DNA from: Pseudomonadota bacterium
GTDB taxonomy: Bacteria > Desulfobacterota > Desulfobulbia > Desulfobulbales > Desulfocapsaceae
Direction: 5' to 3'
Assembly: GCA_023412495.1 (NCBI GenBank)
Contig: JAEYNP010000046.1
Span: 1-52,823 of the forward strand
DNA: 52,823 nucleotides
Shown here: positions 44,506-52,662 of the stretch, piece after piece
Numbering within the stretch: position 1 is the first letter of the stretch
Layout of the letters: each line of letters begins with the position of its first letter
The notes under the pieces: generated by a model
Told to the model about the DNA's origin: nothing
What the model saw: the letters and a program-made list of their open reading frames with translations, nothing else
Database searches by the model: none
Position numbers and translations under genes: made by a program

Positions 44506-44790
44506 CTAGCCGATCAAGTCCTGTACAGCAACTACATTTCTACATCCGGCCGGTTTCTTAAATTTTTCGGCACTTTCTACCGGGTAATCGATAGCGGAGC
44601 ATGATGAAACGATTACGTCTTCTTTAGGACCATGGTAAACCGCCGTCCAAGCCCCCGTAAAACGGATCGCCGCCCGCCCTTTCCTTGCCTTTCTTTCTTT
44701 GCCGAGCGGGATATACTGTTCGGAATGGACTGCAATGAGCATATTGCTATCAACAATGTCCGGAAAGGCTCCAGTATTTATTGAAACCAT
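44506..44790 (-). CDS. Possible small hypothetical protein
   Basis: A 94-codon frame with no recognised family: the middle is RAAIRFTGAWTAVYHGPKED, the C-terminus contains VVAVQDLIG. It starts within the leader of the divergent fusion gene; the only support is length and an imperfect GGGA before the ATG. It may not be real. Confidence 0.3.
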   Translation of the reverse strand: MVSINTGAFPDIVDSNMLIAVHSEQYIPLGKERKARKGRAAIRFTGAWTAVYHGPKEDVIVSSCSAIDYPVESAEKFKKPAGCRNVVAVQDLIG

Positions 44791-44822
44791 CCCGATCCCG
44801 ATTCGACCTTCTACCGACCCTT

Positions 44823-46904
44823 ATGGCCGACCCTCTCAAGAAAATCCTCGAACCGATAAAGGACCTGCAGAATATCCGGGGCGTCGAACTGCCGATCGGC
44901 CTGGAGTTCCTGCAGCTTGTGGTGACCGGGCCGCCTGGCGCTGGGAAATCCCATCTTATCGAACAGATACGCGGATGGCCGAACGAGGGGTACCTCGATC
45001 TGACCCAAAAGGGCTGGTGGAAAGATCAATCTCTCATTTTTCGTCCCAGGGAAGTGCACCTGGGCCTGCCCTTCCGCGGCATCAGGGAGGCAATTACCGT
45101 ATTCGACAAGGAATGGCTGCACGACCCCGTTCCACCGGAACTGGAGCTTTCCAGAATCAGGATCCCGCCTGTAAGAAAATATTTCTTCCAAACGGACTGG
45201 CGCGCCAGATACATCTTCGAATTTCTCATCCCAAGCCCCACGACGATCTACGAACAGCGTCTCGCCCGGCAGGGCAAAGGATATTTCCCGGTCGACGAAA
45301 ATCTCAGCCTTGAGACGGTGCGCAATCAGGTCGCGGTCTATCGGGAAGTGGCCCTCTACCTGCATCGAGCCGGCCTCAACGTCTATATCCGCAAGAGCCT
45401 CGACAAGCCACCGATGGTCATCTCTGAAAAGGGCATAGCCACGGTGCCGCCATGGACGCTGGGCGGCAAGCCGCGGCGGCCGAGCCTCAGGACCGCCGCC
45501 GGCTGGAAATGGCTGTTCCACAAGCATTACCCGATCCAGTGGGTCACCCTGAGCGATCAGCCGCAAAAGCTGGAGCGCGCCGGACGCATCGCCCACGACG
45601 GCAGAAGTTTCGATCTGATCCTCTCGGACAGCCGTCTCCGCTTCCAGCCGGAGATACCGATCGGCACAAAAAGGAGCGCATCCCAGAAAGACTGGATCGT
45701 CCTTACCGAACAGGGCTGCTCGACCAGAAACATGAAGGGGTTCATCCGCATCCGGGCCGGCGAAACCATCGTCATCGGCCAGGTCCACAAGGAGTTCCGG
45801 GAAATCTTCCAGTTCAGCGAACAGGTCGCGAAAAGACATGTCAGCATCGCCAACCACAAGGGCGATCTCATCATCACCCCCCTCGTCTCCGACCGCCCGA
45901 CCCAGGTCATCCGCCATGACGACCTCGACCATCGCAGACAGATGGAAAGAGGAAAGTACAAGACGCTGCTGGAAATCAAGAGGATCTACGGCGGGGAGAT
46001 CGCGCCGCTTTCTCCCTCGATCGCGCTGCAGGTTCTGAGAGAGGTCAACGAGACGCTGAGAAAAGAGCCCTTCCGACCCCTCGACAGGCTGGGATTGCCA
46101 GGCGGCCTGGTGGATCTTCCGCCCGGCACCACCCCCGTCATCGTCGGGGATCTGCATGCCCAGGTGAACAACCTGCTGGGGATCGTCAGCGAGAACTGCC
46201 TGCTCGACTGCCTGCGCATGAAGACGGCGACGCTCATCATCCTCGGCGATGCAGTCCATTCGGAAATGGCGGGCGAGATGGACAAGTTCGAGACCTCGAT
46301 ACTGATCATGGACATCATTTTCCGGCTGAAGATCACCTTCCCCGCCAATGTCTTCTATATCAGGGGAAACCATGACGGTTTCGACCCGGAAATCAACAAG
46401 CAGGGCATCCTGCAGGGAGAACTGTGCAGGGAAGAGCTCGAAAAGACCCGCGGCAGCGAGTATGTCCGGGAAATGCAGAACTTCTACGACCTGCTGCCCT
46501 ATCTCATCCTCTCCGACAGCTTCGTGGCCTGCCATGCCGGACCGCCACGGACCGAGGTCAGCCGCGAGAACCTCATCAATATCCGCGACAACGAGGGGCT
46601 GGCCACCGAACTGACAACTAACCGCCTGCATCGGCCGCATTATCTTGCCGGATACTCGAAGACCGATGTAAAAAGGCTGCGCATATCCCTCGGTCTTCCC
46701 CCGAAAGCGCGTTGCATCGTCGGCCATACGCCGATGGACCCCTTCGGCAGATTCTGGCTGCATGCCGGAAATATTAAAAATCACCATGTCATCTACAGCG
46801 CCCACGCCGAAGGCCCGAGTCTCATTATCCGCACGGGAGAAAGCTTTACCCCGATATCTTTCCCCGCGGAACCTCTTGTCGAGGTGATCAATGGTCTTTC
46901 CTGA
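44823..46904 (+). CDS. P-loop kinase-like, FHA-like and PPP metallophosphatase fusion protein
   Basis: A 693-residue protein of three parts. N-terminal P-loop domain: GPPGAGKSH (36-44), followed by a helical region to about 230. Central region (about 290-365) with an FHA-like strand set: ETIVIGQ and VAKRHVSIANHKGDLIITPL, where the SxxH-type core is RHVSI. C-terminal PPP phosphatase: GDLHAQ (442-447), GDAVHSE (475-481), RGNHDG (514-519), CHAGPP (570-575), VGHTPMD (633-639). The second metal motif has His-Ser where GDxVDRG has Asp-Arg. No DNA ligase or kinase partner gene is near. Kinase plus phosphopeptide reader plus phosphatase in one chain suggests a signalling or end-repair enzyme. No ribosome site at ATG 44823; an ATG at 44781 is possible. 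Confidence 0.8.
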   Translation: MADPLKKILEPIKDLQNIRGVELPIGLEFLQLVVTGPPGAGKSHLIEQIRGWPNEGYLDLTQKGWWKDQSLIFRPREVHLGLPFRGIREAITVFDKEWLHDPVPPELELSRIRIPPVRKYFFQTDWRARYIFEFLIPSPTTIYEQRLARQGKGYFPVDENLSLETVRNQVAVYREVALYLHRAGLNVYIRKSLDKPPMVISEKGIATVPPWTLGGKPRRPSLRTAAGWKWLFHKHYPIQWVTLSDQPQKLERAGRIAHDGRSFDLILSDSRLRFQPEIPIGTKRSASQKDWIVLTEQGCSTRNMKGFIRIRAGETIVIGQVHKEFREIFQFSEQVAKRHVSIANHKGDLIITPLVSDRPTQVIRHDDLDHRRQMERGKYKTLLEIKRIYGGEIAPLSPSIALQVLREVNETLRKEPFRPLDRLGLPGGLVDLPPGTTPVIVGDLHAQVNNLLGIVSENCLLDCLRMKTATLIILGDAVHSEMAGEMDKFETSILIMDIIFRLKITFPANVFYIRGNHDGFDPEINKQGILQGELCREELEKTRGSEYVREMQNFYDLLPYLILSDSFVACHAGPPRTEVSRENLINIRDNEGLATELTTNRLHRPHYLAGYSKTDVKRLRISLGLPPKARCIVGHTPMDPFGRFWLHAGNIKNHHVIYSAHAEGPSLIIRTGESFTPISFPAEPLVEVINGLS

Positions 46905-46991
46905 GCCTTTGTACCGGGCGACGATACTCCGGTCCCTGCCGAAACGCCTGCGCTGCCATGGAAAAGCCGGTATTGCCGCATAAAAAACATG

Positions 46992-47020
46992 TTGACTTGC
47001 TCTCGCAAAATTAATAATGA
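46992..47020 (+). promoter_or_regulatory. Candidate sigma-70 promoter of the phosphate operon
   Basis: TTGACT and TAATGA are separated by 17 bases, 110 bases before the PhoU-like start codon. Confidence 0.4.
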
Positions 47021-47129
47021 CTCCGTCACGTCTGCCGACGGGCCGCGCCCGAGAACTCACTTTTCAGCGCAGTGCGCTCCAGATGTGGCCATCCACTCAA
47101 AATGAACAGTACGTTCAGGGGGTAACACC

Positions 47130-47813
47130 ATGCCAAAATCGCACCGTTCCCTTTCCGGACTCCTCCGGGGGTCCCCTTTCAAGCCCATCCAGGAGCATAT
47201 GCGGGTCGTTTTTTCCTGCGTCTGCCTGATCCCTCCTCTTTTTGACGCCGTCTATCGCCAGGATCGCGAACAGGTGCACGAGTTCGCAAAACAGATCGAC
47301 GAACTGGAATCCCAGGCCGACCAGCAGAAGGCGACATTCCGGCTGAACATGCCGAAATCCCTGTTTTTACCGGTCGATCGGAAGGACCTTCTCAGCCTCA
47401 TCAACGATCAGGATCACATGGCCGATACCGCCGAGGATATCGGCAAGATCTTCCTGTTCAGGGAAATGGCGGTGCCGGAAGACCTGAAAGATCTGCTGGA
47501 TGAGCTGCTGGAAGGGACGATGGAGATCAGCGCCGCGGCCAGGCAGATGATCGAGCAGCTGGATGAATTGCTGGAAGTGGGCTTCACCGGCCGCGAACTC
47601 GACAAAGTGACCGGGATGATCGCCGGGGTCCGTCGCAGCGAGCACAATATCGATGAGATCGTCCACCGGATTCGCCGGCAGCTCTTCACCATCGAGAGTC
47701 AACTCGATCCTGTCTCGGTCATGTTCTGGTACCGGATAATCGACCTCGTTGCCCGTATCTCCGATCAATCGGAGAATCTGGCGGATCGTCTCCTGCTTTT
47801 TCTTTCCCGGTAA
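47130..47813 (+). CDS. PhoU-like TIGR00153/DUF47 protein
   Basis: A 227-residue, all-helical protein of the DUF47 group found beside Pit phosphate carriers. It has ELESQADQQKATFRLNMPKSLFLP, DRKDLLSLINDQDHMADTAEDIG and, in the second half, RRSEHNIDEIVHRIRRQL and IIDLVARISDQSENLADRLL, which match the PhoU-like ExxxD helices. It is thought to control the adjacent carrier. ATG 47130 is preceded by GGGGG. Spacing to the carrier gene is 17 bases: an operon. Confidence 0.9.
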   Translation: MPKSHRSLSGLLRGSPFKPIQEHMRVVFSCVCLIPPLFDAVYRQDREQVHEFAKQIDELESQADQQKATFRLNMPKSLFLPVDRKDLLSLINDQDHMADTAEDIGKIFLFREMAVPEDLKDLLDELLEGTMEISAAARQMIEQLDELLEVGFTGRELDKVTGMIAGVRRSEHNIDEIVHRIRRQLFTIESQLDPVSVMFWYRIIDLVARISDQSENLADRLLLFLSR

Positions 47814-47830
47814 CCCCGAAGAGGAGTCCA

Positions 47831-49096
47831 ATGGAAATTATTGCATCATACGGCACGATATTCATTATCTTGGCTATTATCTTCGGCCTCTATATGACCT
47901 GGGGCGTGGGAGCGAACGATCTTGCCAATGCCATGGGCACCTCGGTCGGCGCCGGAGCGGTTACGGTGAAACAGGCCATCTGCATTGCTATCATCTTTGA
48001 ATTTCTCGGCGCAGTGGTGGCCGGAGGCCATGTGACGGATACCATCAGAAAAGGTATCATTGATCCGAGCACCATTACCGGTACGCCGGAGATCCTCGTC
48101 TTCGGCATGCTTGCCTCCCTACTCGCCTCGGGCATATTCCTGATGGTCGCCTCGGCGAAGGGGTGGCCGGTCTCCACCACCCACTCCATCATCGGCGCCA
48201 TCATCGGCTTCGCCGTGGTGGCGATTGGTCCCGATTCGGTGAAATGGGGCAAGATAACAGGGGTCGCGATGAGTTGGCTGGTATCTCCGATGGTCGGCGG
48301 CACCATCTCGTTTCTCCTGGTGATGAGCACCAGAAAACTCATCTTCGACACTGATAATCCCTTAAAAAACGCCAAAAGGTTCGCCCCCGGCTATATTTTT
48401 CTCGTGGGTTTCGTTATCTCGCTGGTCACTCTGTTCAAGGGTCTCGAGCATCTCAAACTCAATCTCACCGTGCCCCAGAGCTTTATGGTGGCCACAGCCT
48501 TCGGCTGCCTGACCGCTTTTCTCGGCTGGCTCTTCATCCGGAACATCAAGGACGATCCGGCCGCCAACAAGTCCTTCGGGTTTGCCAGCGTGGAAAAAGT
48601 TTTTACGCCGATGATGCTCTTCACCGCCTGCTCGATGGCCTTTGCCCACGGCTCGAACGACGTGGCCAACGGTATCGGCCCCCTGGCCGCCGTCTACAGC
48701 ATCGTCAGTTCCGGCGGCGAAGTGATGCAGAAGGCGGCCCTGCCCCCATGGATCCTCCTGCTGGGCGGCGGCGGTATCGTCCTCGGACTGGTGACCTTCG
48801 GCTACCAGGTGATGAAGACCATCGGCAGAAGAATTACCGAACTGACGCCCTCCCGCGGCTTCTGCGCGGAACTGGCGGCCGCAATGACCGTGGTTATCGC
48901 CTCACGGACCGGTCTGCCGGTATCGACGACCCATATTCTGGTGGGGGCGGTGCTGGGCGTGGGTCTTGCCCGGGGAATCGGCGCAGTCGATATGCGCGTC
49001 GTCATGAACATCGTGATGTCATGGCTCATCACCCTGCCCGCCGCCGCAGCCATGTCCATCATCATCTATTTCACACTGAAAGGTATCTTCGGCTGA
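47831..49096 (+). CDS. pit: Low-affinity inorganic phosphate transporter (Pit family)
   Basis: A 421-residue, 10-12 helix transporter that moves metal-phosphate with protons. The two repeated family motifs are GANDLANAMGTSVGAGAVTVKQA in the first half and AFAHGSNDVANGIGPLAAV in the second, with GWPVSTTHSIIGAIIGFA and GLPVSTTHILVGAVLGVGLA as their conserved partners. AGAGGAG lies just before ATG 47831. Directly downstream of the DUF47 gene; followed by a GC-rich terminator-like hairpin. Confidence 0.94.
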   Translation: MEIIASYGTIFIILAIIFGLYMTWGVGANDLANAMGTSVGAGAVTVKQAICIAIIFEFLGAVVAGGHVTDTIRKGIIDPSTITGTPEILVFGMLASLLASGIFLMVASAKGWPVSTTHSIIGAIIGFAVVAIGPDSVKWGKITGVAMSWLVSPMVGGTISFLLVMSTRKLIFDTDNPLKNAKRFAPGYIFLVGFVISLVTLFKGLEHLKLNLTVPQSFMVATAFGCLTAFLGWLFIRNIKDDPAANKSFGFASVEKVFTPMMLFTACSMAFAHGSNDVANGIGPLAAVYSIVSSGGEVMQKAALPPWILLLGGGGIVLGLVTFGYQVMKTIGRRITELTPSRGFCAELAAAMTVVIASRTGLPVSTTHILVGAVLGVGLARGIGAVDMRVVMNIVMSWLITLPAAAAMSIIIYFTLKGIFG

Positions 49097-49116
49097 TCCT
49101 CCCCCCGCCTTTGACG

Positions 49117-49150
49117 AGCCCCCCGCCGCCGCGCATCGGGGGGCTGTCAC
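49117..49150 (+). terminator. GC-rich hairpin after the phosphate carrier gene
   Basis: AGCCCCCC (49117-49124) pairs with GGGGGGCT (49138-49145). It lies 20 bases past the stop codon; the following bases are not T-rich, so strength is uncertain. Confidence 0.45.
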
Positions 49151-49310
49151 TTCCATAGTATATCCCTATACTTCAGTCCCCATTCATTGAAATAACCAGT
49201 TGGACTCTTCCATCGCCATCTTTTACCTATTGGATAGTAAAGTCGTGCGACAACTCCGCCTGGCCCTGAAAGAGCTGTGCCTCCATCACTTCTTGCCAAC
49301 ATTCCACATC

Positions 49311-50006
49311 ATGTCGAAAACCCTGAAGAAACTGCCCCCCTTACTGGTTTTGACTGCCATCTGTATTTCCGTCACCCCGTTGCGCTTGGGCATCGAACAG
49401 CTTATAACTCTTTTTGCTCAATGCGAGGTCGATTCGGTCAAGTCCTATATCCTCGGTTTCGGCATATGGGCTCCCATTGTCTCTTTCGGCCTCATGCTGT
49501 TTCAGTCGATTTTGGCCCCGCTTCCGGCATTTCTCATAACATTCTCCAACGCCGCGCTGTTCGGCTGGGTTTGGGGCGCCGCGCTGTCCTGGACCAGCGC
49601 CATGGCCGGTGCCGCCCTCTGTTTCTGGATCGCCCGTCTGCTGGGTCGGGAAATTACGGAAAAACTCACCAGCAGGCCGGCACTGGAAAATCTGGACACC
49701 TTCTTTCGGCAATACGGCAAACACACCATTCTCATCGCCAGGCTGCTGCCTTTCTTGTCGTTTGACATCGTCAGCTATGCCGCCGGTCTCACCTCCATGA
49801 ATTTTTGGTCGTTCTTCTGGGCAACAGGCCTCGGGCAGCTTCCGGCAACGCTCATCTATTCCTATGCCGGCGAGATGCTCACCGGGGGCGCCCGGACGTT
49901 CGTCATCGGCTTGCTCATTCTGTTCGCCTGCTCGGTTCTGGCCGTGCTCTTGAAATCAATCCGGTCGCAGCAACCACGGGATGCAGAATGCGCGGGAGCA
50001 GAGTAA
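49311..50006 (+). CDS. TVP38/TMEM64 (VTT-domain) membrane protein
   Basis: A 231-residue inner-membrane protein. The VTT/DedA-like core is visible: SILAPLPAFLITFSNAALFG WVWG-type loop (written here as two parts), then CFWIARLLGRE, and the TLIARLLPFLSFDIVSYAAGL stretch, ending with a last helix. These proteins move lipids or undecaprenyl carriers across the membrane. The start is uncertain: the longer open frame from 49200 begins with TTG and no ribosome site is clear at 49311. The next gene overlaps its end by 19 bases. Confidence 0.85.
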   Translation: MSKTLKKLPPLLVLTAICISVTPLRLGIEQLITLFAQCEVDSVKSYILGFGIWAPIVSFGLMLFQSILAPLPAFLITFSNAALFGWVWGAALSWTSAMAGAALCFWIARLLGREITEKLTSRPALENLDTFFRQYGKHTILIARLLPFLSFDIVSYAAGLTSMNFWSFFWATGLGQLPATLIYSYAGEMLTGGARTFVIGLLILFACSVLAVLLKSIRSQQPRDAECAGAE

Positions 50007-51124
50007 ACCGCACGATGGACGTCATGGATAAGGTGACCACCGTCACGGAAGGTTGTGTCCACTGCAACGTTTGCGTGAAGGAATGCGCTTTTTTGCAGAA
50101 GTACGGCACACCGGGGAAGGTATGCAGGCAATTTACCGCCGCACCGCCTTCGTCGTCTGTTTTCGAGTGCAATCTCTGTGGACTGTGCGGGTCGGTCTGC
50201 CCAAAAGATCTCGATGTCGCCGGCGCGTTTCTTGAAATTCGTCATGCAATTCAACAGCGGGGCCGCCACACGCCCGCGACAGCTCCGGTGGACAGGCGCC
50301 ATGGGCGGATCTGCAACTATGAACGATATGGCAGCTCGCCGCTGCTGTCCCTCCACCAGTTTCCCGAAGGGGGAAGGACAATCTTCTTCCCCGGATGCAC
50401 CCTTGCCGCCACCCGGTCTGCAGTCGTCCTGAAGACCTACCAATACCTCCGGACCATAGACCCAAACTGCGGCATCGTGCTCGACTGCTGCCGCAAACCC
50501 TCACGTGATCTCGGACTCACAGGCAGTTTTCAGCAATCCTTTGCCCGCCTTGCCGAAAAACTGAAAAAAGGCGGCGTCCGGACAATAATTACCGCCTGCC
50601 CGAGCTGTTACGTCACCTTCAGGCAGTATCTGCCGGAGTGTGCGACACGCACCGTCTACGAAGAGCTTGCAAAGAATCCCCCGCCGTTGACCGGGAAGTT
50701 CGCCGAAGCCGTGGCCATCCATGATCCCTGCGCCACCCGCGGCCTACCCTGGATCCATGAGGCCGTGCGCGCGCTCGTCGCCCTGACCGGGGCACGGCCC
50801 CTGGAGATGAGCCACAATCGCCATACGACACTGTGCTGCGGGGAAGGTGCGGCGGCAGCCTTTATCGCCCCGGAGCTGACCGGAACATGGAAAAGGATCC
50901 GCCACGACGAAGCCGGCGGCAGCCGCATAATCACCTATTGCGCCGGCTGTTCCAGCACACTCGGCACCTCGCTCCGGACCACCCATCTGCTGGATCTGCT
51001 GTTCGACCATGACAGGGCATTGACCGGGGACGAGCAGAAGACCCGCCCACCGTTCACTTACCTCAACAGATTACACCTGAAGTGGCGGATGAAACGAAGC
51101 GTTGCGCCAAAGGTGCGGTATTGA
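49988..51124 (+). CDS. HdrD-like (Fe-S)-binding protein with two 4Fe-4S sites and two CCG domains
   Basis: A 378-residue iron-sulfur protein. Two ferredoxin clusters, CVHCNVCVKEC (about 23-33) and CNLCGLCGSVC (about 63-73), are followed by two cysteine-rich CCG domains: DCCRKPSRDLG with ACPSCY, and DPCATRG with CCGEGAAAAF and CAGC. This is the layout of heterodisulfide-reductase HdrD and GlcF/LldE-type subunits. No flavin partner gene is adjacent. ATG 49988 overlaps the VTT gene and has GGGA six bases upstream; ATG 50015 is an alternative. The role in electron transfer is inferred from family. Confidence 0.87.
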   Translation: MRGSRVNRTMDVMDKVTTVTEGCVHCNVCVKECAFLQKYGTPGKVCRQFTAAPPSSSVFECNLCGLCGSVCPKDLDVAGAFLEIRHAIQQRGRHTPATAPVDRRHGRICNYERYGSSPLLSLHQFPEGGRTIFFPGCTLAATRSAVVLKTYQYLRTIDPNCGIVLDCCRKPSRDLGLTGSFQQSFARLAEKLKKGGVRTIITACPSCYVTFRQYLPECATRTVYEELAKNPPPLTGKFAEAVAIHDPCATRGLPWIHEAVRALVALTGARPLEMSHNRHTTLCCGEGAAAAFIAPELTGTWKRIRHDEAGGSRIITYCAGCSSTLGTSLRTTHLLDLLFDHDRALTGDEQKTRPPFTYLNRLHLKWRMKRSVAPKVRY

Positions 51125-51179
51125 GAGAAGCGCTTTCTTCATTTCGCCCGAACCGGTATAGACGGCGACCGATGACCTC

Positions 51180-51707
51180 TCAGGCATGCGAGGTCGCCTG
51201 CCGTATTTCGGCATCGGCATCTTCCACCTCGGCCCGCATCCGCTCCCTGTACGCCTTGAGCTCCCCGCGCAGGCGGGCGTCGGACAAGGCCAGGATGGCG
51301 ACCGCCAGCAGGGCGGCGTTCTTGGCGCCGGCCTTGCCGATGGCCGTGGTACCCACCGGGATGCCTGCGGGCATCTGGACCATGGAAAGCAGGGAATCCA
51401 GGCCGCCCAGATCCGAGGTGGTCATAGGCACGCCGAGGACCGGAAGGGTAGTCAGCGCCGCCAGGACGCCCGCCAGATGGGCCGCCTTGCCAGCCGCCGC
51501 GATGATCACCCCGACACCCTGCTCTTCGGCGCCGGTTGCGAATTCGTGGGCGCGGTCCGGTGTGCGGTGTGCGGAAATAACCCGCACCTCGTGGGGCACA
51601 TTGAACTCGGCCAGCACCTTGGCGCTTTCCTTCATCACTTCGTAATCGGACTTGCTGCCCATGACCACGGCCACTCGGGGAAGCGTCCCGGTTGCTGTCT
51701 GATTCAT
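51180..51707 (-). CDS. purE: N5-carboxyaminoimidazole ribonucleotide mutase (PurE)
   Basis: Purine biosynthesis enzyme of 175 residues that turns N5-CAIR into CAIR. The class-I signature is VAVVMGSKSDYEVM (about 12-25), with the catalytic His in VISAHRTPDRAHEF, then IIAAAGKAAHLAGVLAALT and VLGVPMTTSDLGGLDSLLSMVQMP and GIPVGTTAIGKAGAKNAALLA. ATG 51707 is used; it follows the gamma-carbonic-anhydrase stop by two bases on the same strand, so the pair is an operon. No purK gene is seen in the window. Confidence 0.96.
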   Translation of the reverse strand: MNQTATGTLPRVAVVMGSKSDYEVMKESAKVLAEFNVPHEVRVISAHRTPDRAHEFATGAEEQGVGVIIAAAGKAAHLAGVLAALTTLPVLGVPMTTSDLGGLDSLLSMVQMPAGIPVGTTAIGKAGAKNAALLAVAILALSDARLRGELKAYRERMRAEVEDADAEIRQATSHA

Positions 51708-51709
51708 AA

Positions 51710-52249
51710 TCAAGAAACCTCCGCCAAAAAGATATTCGTACGCCTGACCTTCTCTGCAAAAGCCGTCAGTTCCGCCGACGCCGGGCGAAGCCCGCGCACA
51801 TCTGCCTCGTTGCGCACGGCGGTCATGGACGGCACATGCATGCCTGCGTTGATGGTCACCCCCTCCACCAACGATTGATGCAGGACAACGACCCCGTCGT
51901 GCAGGGTCGATTTGAACACCACGCTGTTGAAACCGATGAAACAGCCCTCTCCCACATCGCACGGCCCGTGGACCACTGCCCCGTGCGCCACCGAGGCGCC
52001 CCTGCCGATCCGGACCCCTGAGCCGCCCAGGGAATGGATTATCACACCGTCCTGGATATTGACCTCAGGTTCGATGACGATCGCCTCAACTTTCCCTTCC
52101 GCACATGTCTCATCTGCCCGAATGACGGCATTTGGACCGACAAAGACATTTTCACCGATCCGGACATTGCCGATTATGACGGCCGACGGATGAATAAAAG
52201 CGGTGGGGTCCACCCGGGGCTTGTCCCCGGCGTGATTTCTCTGGATCAC
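51710..52249 (-). CDS. Gamma-class carbonic anhydrase-like hexapeptide-repeat protein
   Basis: A 179-residue left-handed beta-helix protein (YrdA/PaaY/CaiE group). Hexapeptide repeats run AVIIGNVRIGENVFVGPNAV, IQDGVIIHS, VAHGAVVHGPCDVGEGCFIG and FNSVVF. The HGAVVHG segment supplies two of the zinc-binding His; the third may be the His of IIHS. It may be a carbonic anhydrase or a CoA-ester carrier protein. The GTG at 52249 is chosen because AAGGAGG lies seven bases upstream; a longer frame has no such site. It is co-transcribed with purE, which uses bicarbonate-derived carboxylate. Confidence 0.88.
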   Translation of the reverse strand: MIQRNHAGDKPRVDPTAFIHPSAVIIGNVRIGENVFVGPNAVIRADETCAEGKVEAIVIEPEVNIQDGVIIHSLGGSGVRIGRGASVAHGAVVHGPCDVGEGCFIGFNSVVFKSTLHDGVVVLHQSLVEGVTINAGMHVPSMTAVRNEADVRGLRPASAELTAFAEKVRRTNIFLAEVS

Positions 52250-52359
52250 TTCATTACCTCCTTCTCGTTGTTGTCGATGACGCAAGGCCTCTGATAATTT
52301 TGCCGTCTGGACTCGATCCCCCCACGACACCGGAACAGGATTCTCCTTCGGCACAAAAA

Positions 52360-52403
52360 AAGGCCGCTGCTCGTCGATAAACGAGCAGCGGCCTTATATT
52401 TTT
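52360..52403. terminator. Bidirectional-type terminator right of the gamma-CA gene
   Basis: A 15-bp stem, AAGGCCGCTGCTCGT (52360-52374) with ACGAGCAGCGGCCTT (52381-52395), loop CGATAA, then ATATTTTT on the plus strand and AAAAAA before it. It lies upstream of the minus-strand operon, so it would stop plus-strand transcription or that of an adjacent minus-strand gene beyond the window. Confidence 0.8.
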
Positions 52404-52591
52404 CGCGCACCCTTCAGAAAGGGTCCGTTCCAACTCTAAGCCACTTCTTTCTTGATCCTCGATCCCCCGGGGAAACTGCGCCTTGCACCCCTTCCCCAAG
52501 AGATCGGCGTAAAATTATCCATCTGAGCTTCTTGCAAAATGAAGTGCGATAACAAAAACAAGGAGTATTTATTTAACACTTTGAAATAATT
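52404..52591. other. Right-edge intergenic region and probable insertion-sequence left end
   Basis: Composition turns AT-rich after about 52510, where the mobile element seems to begin. No terminal inverted repeat can be confirmed because the other end is not in the window. Confidence 0.4.
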
Positions 52592-52662
52592 GAGCTTCAT
52601 GGCATTTCTTGGTATAGTTTTGTATCCAGCAAAACCAAAACAAGGAGAATGCCATGAAGCTC
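52592..52662 (+). promoter_or_regulatory. Start-codon-sequestering hairpin of the insertion sequence
   Basis: GAGCTTCATGGCATT (52592-52606) is perfectly complementary to AATGCCATGAAGCTC (52648-52662). The second arm contains the transposase ATG (52654-52656), with the ribosome site AAGGAG (52642-52647) just before it. Read-through transcripts from outside would fold up and hide the start; transcripts from within the loop would not. Confidence 0.65.

Noticed and set aside
44811..47060. Minus-strand open frame (749 codons) opposite the P-loop/FHA/PPP gene
   Set aside because: The plus-strand protein has clear motifs; the minus frame has none and is rich in Asp, Gly and Arg as GC-rich shadows are.
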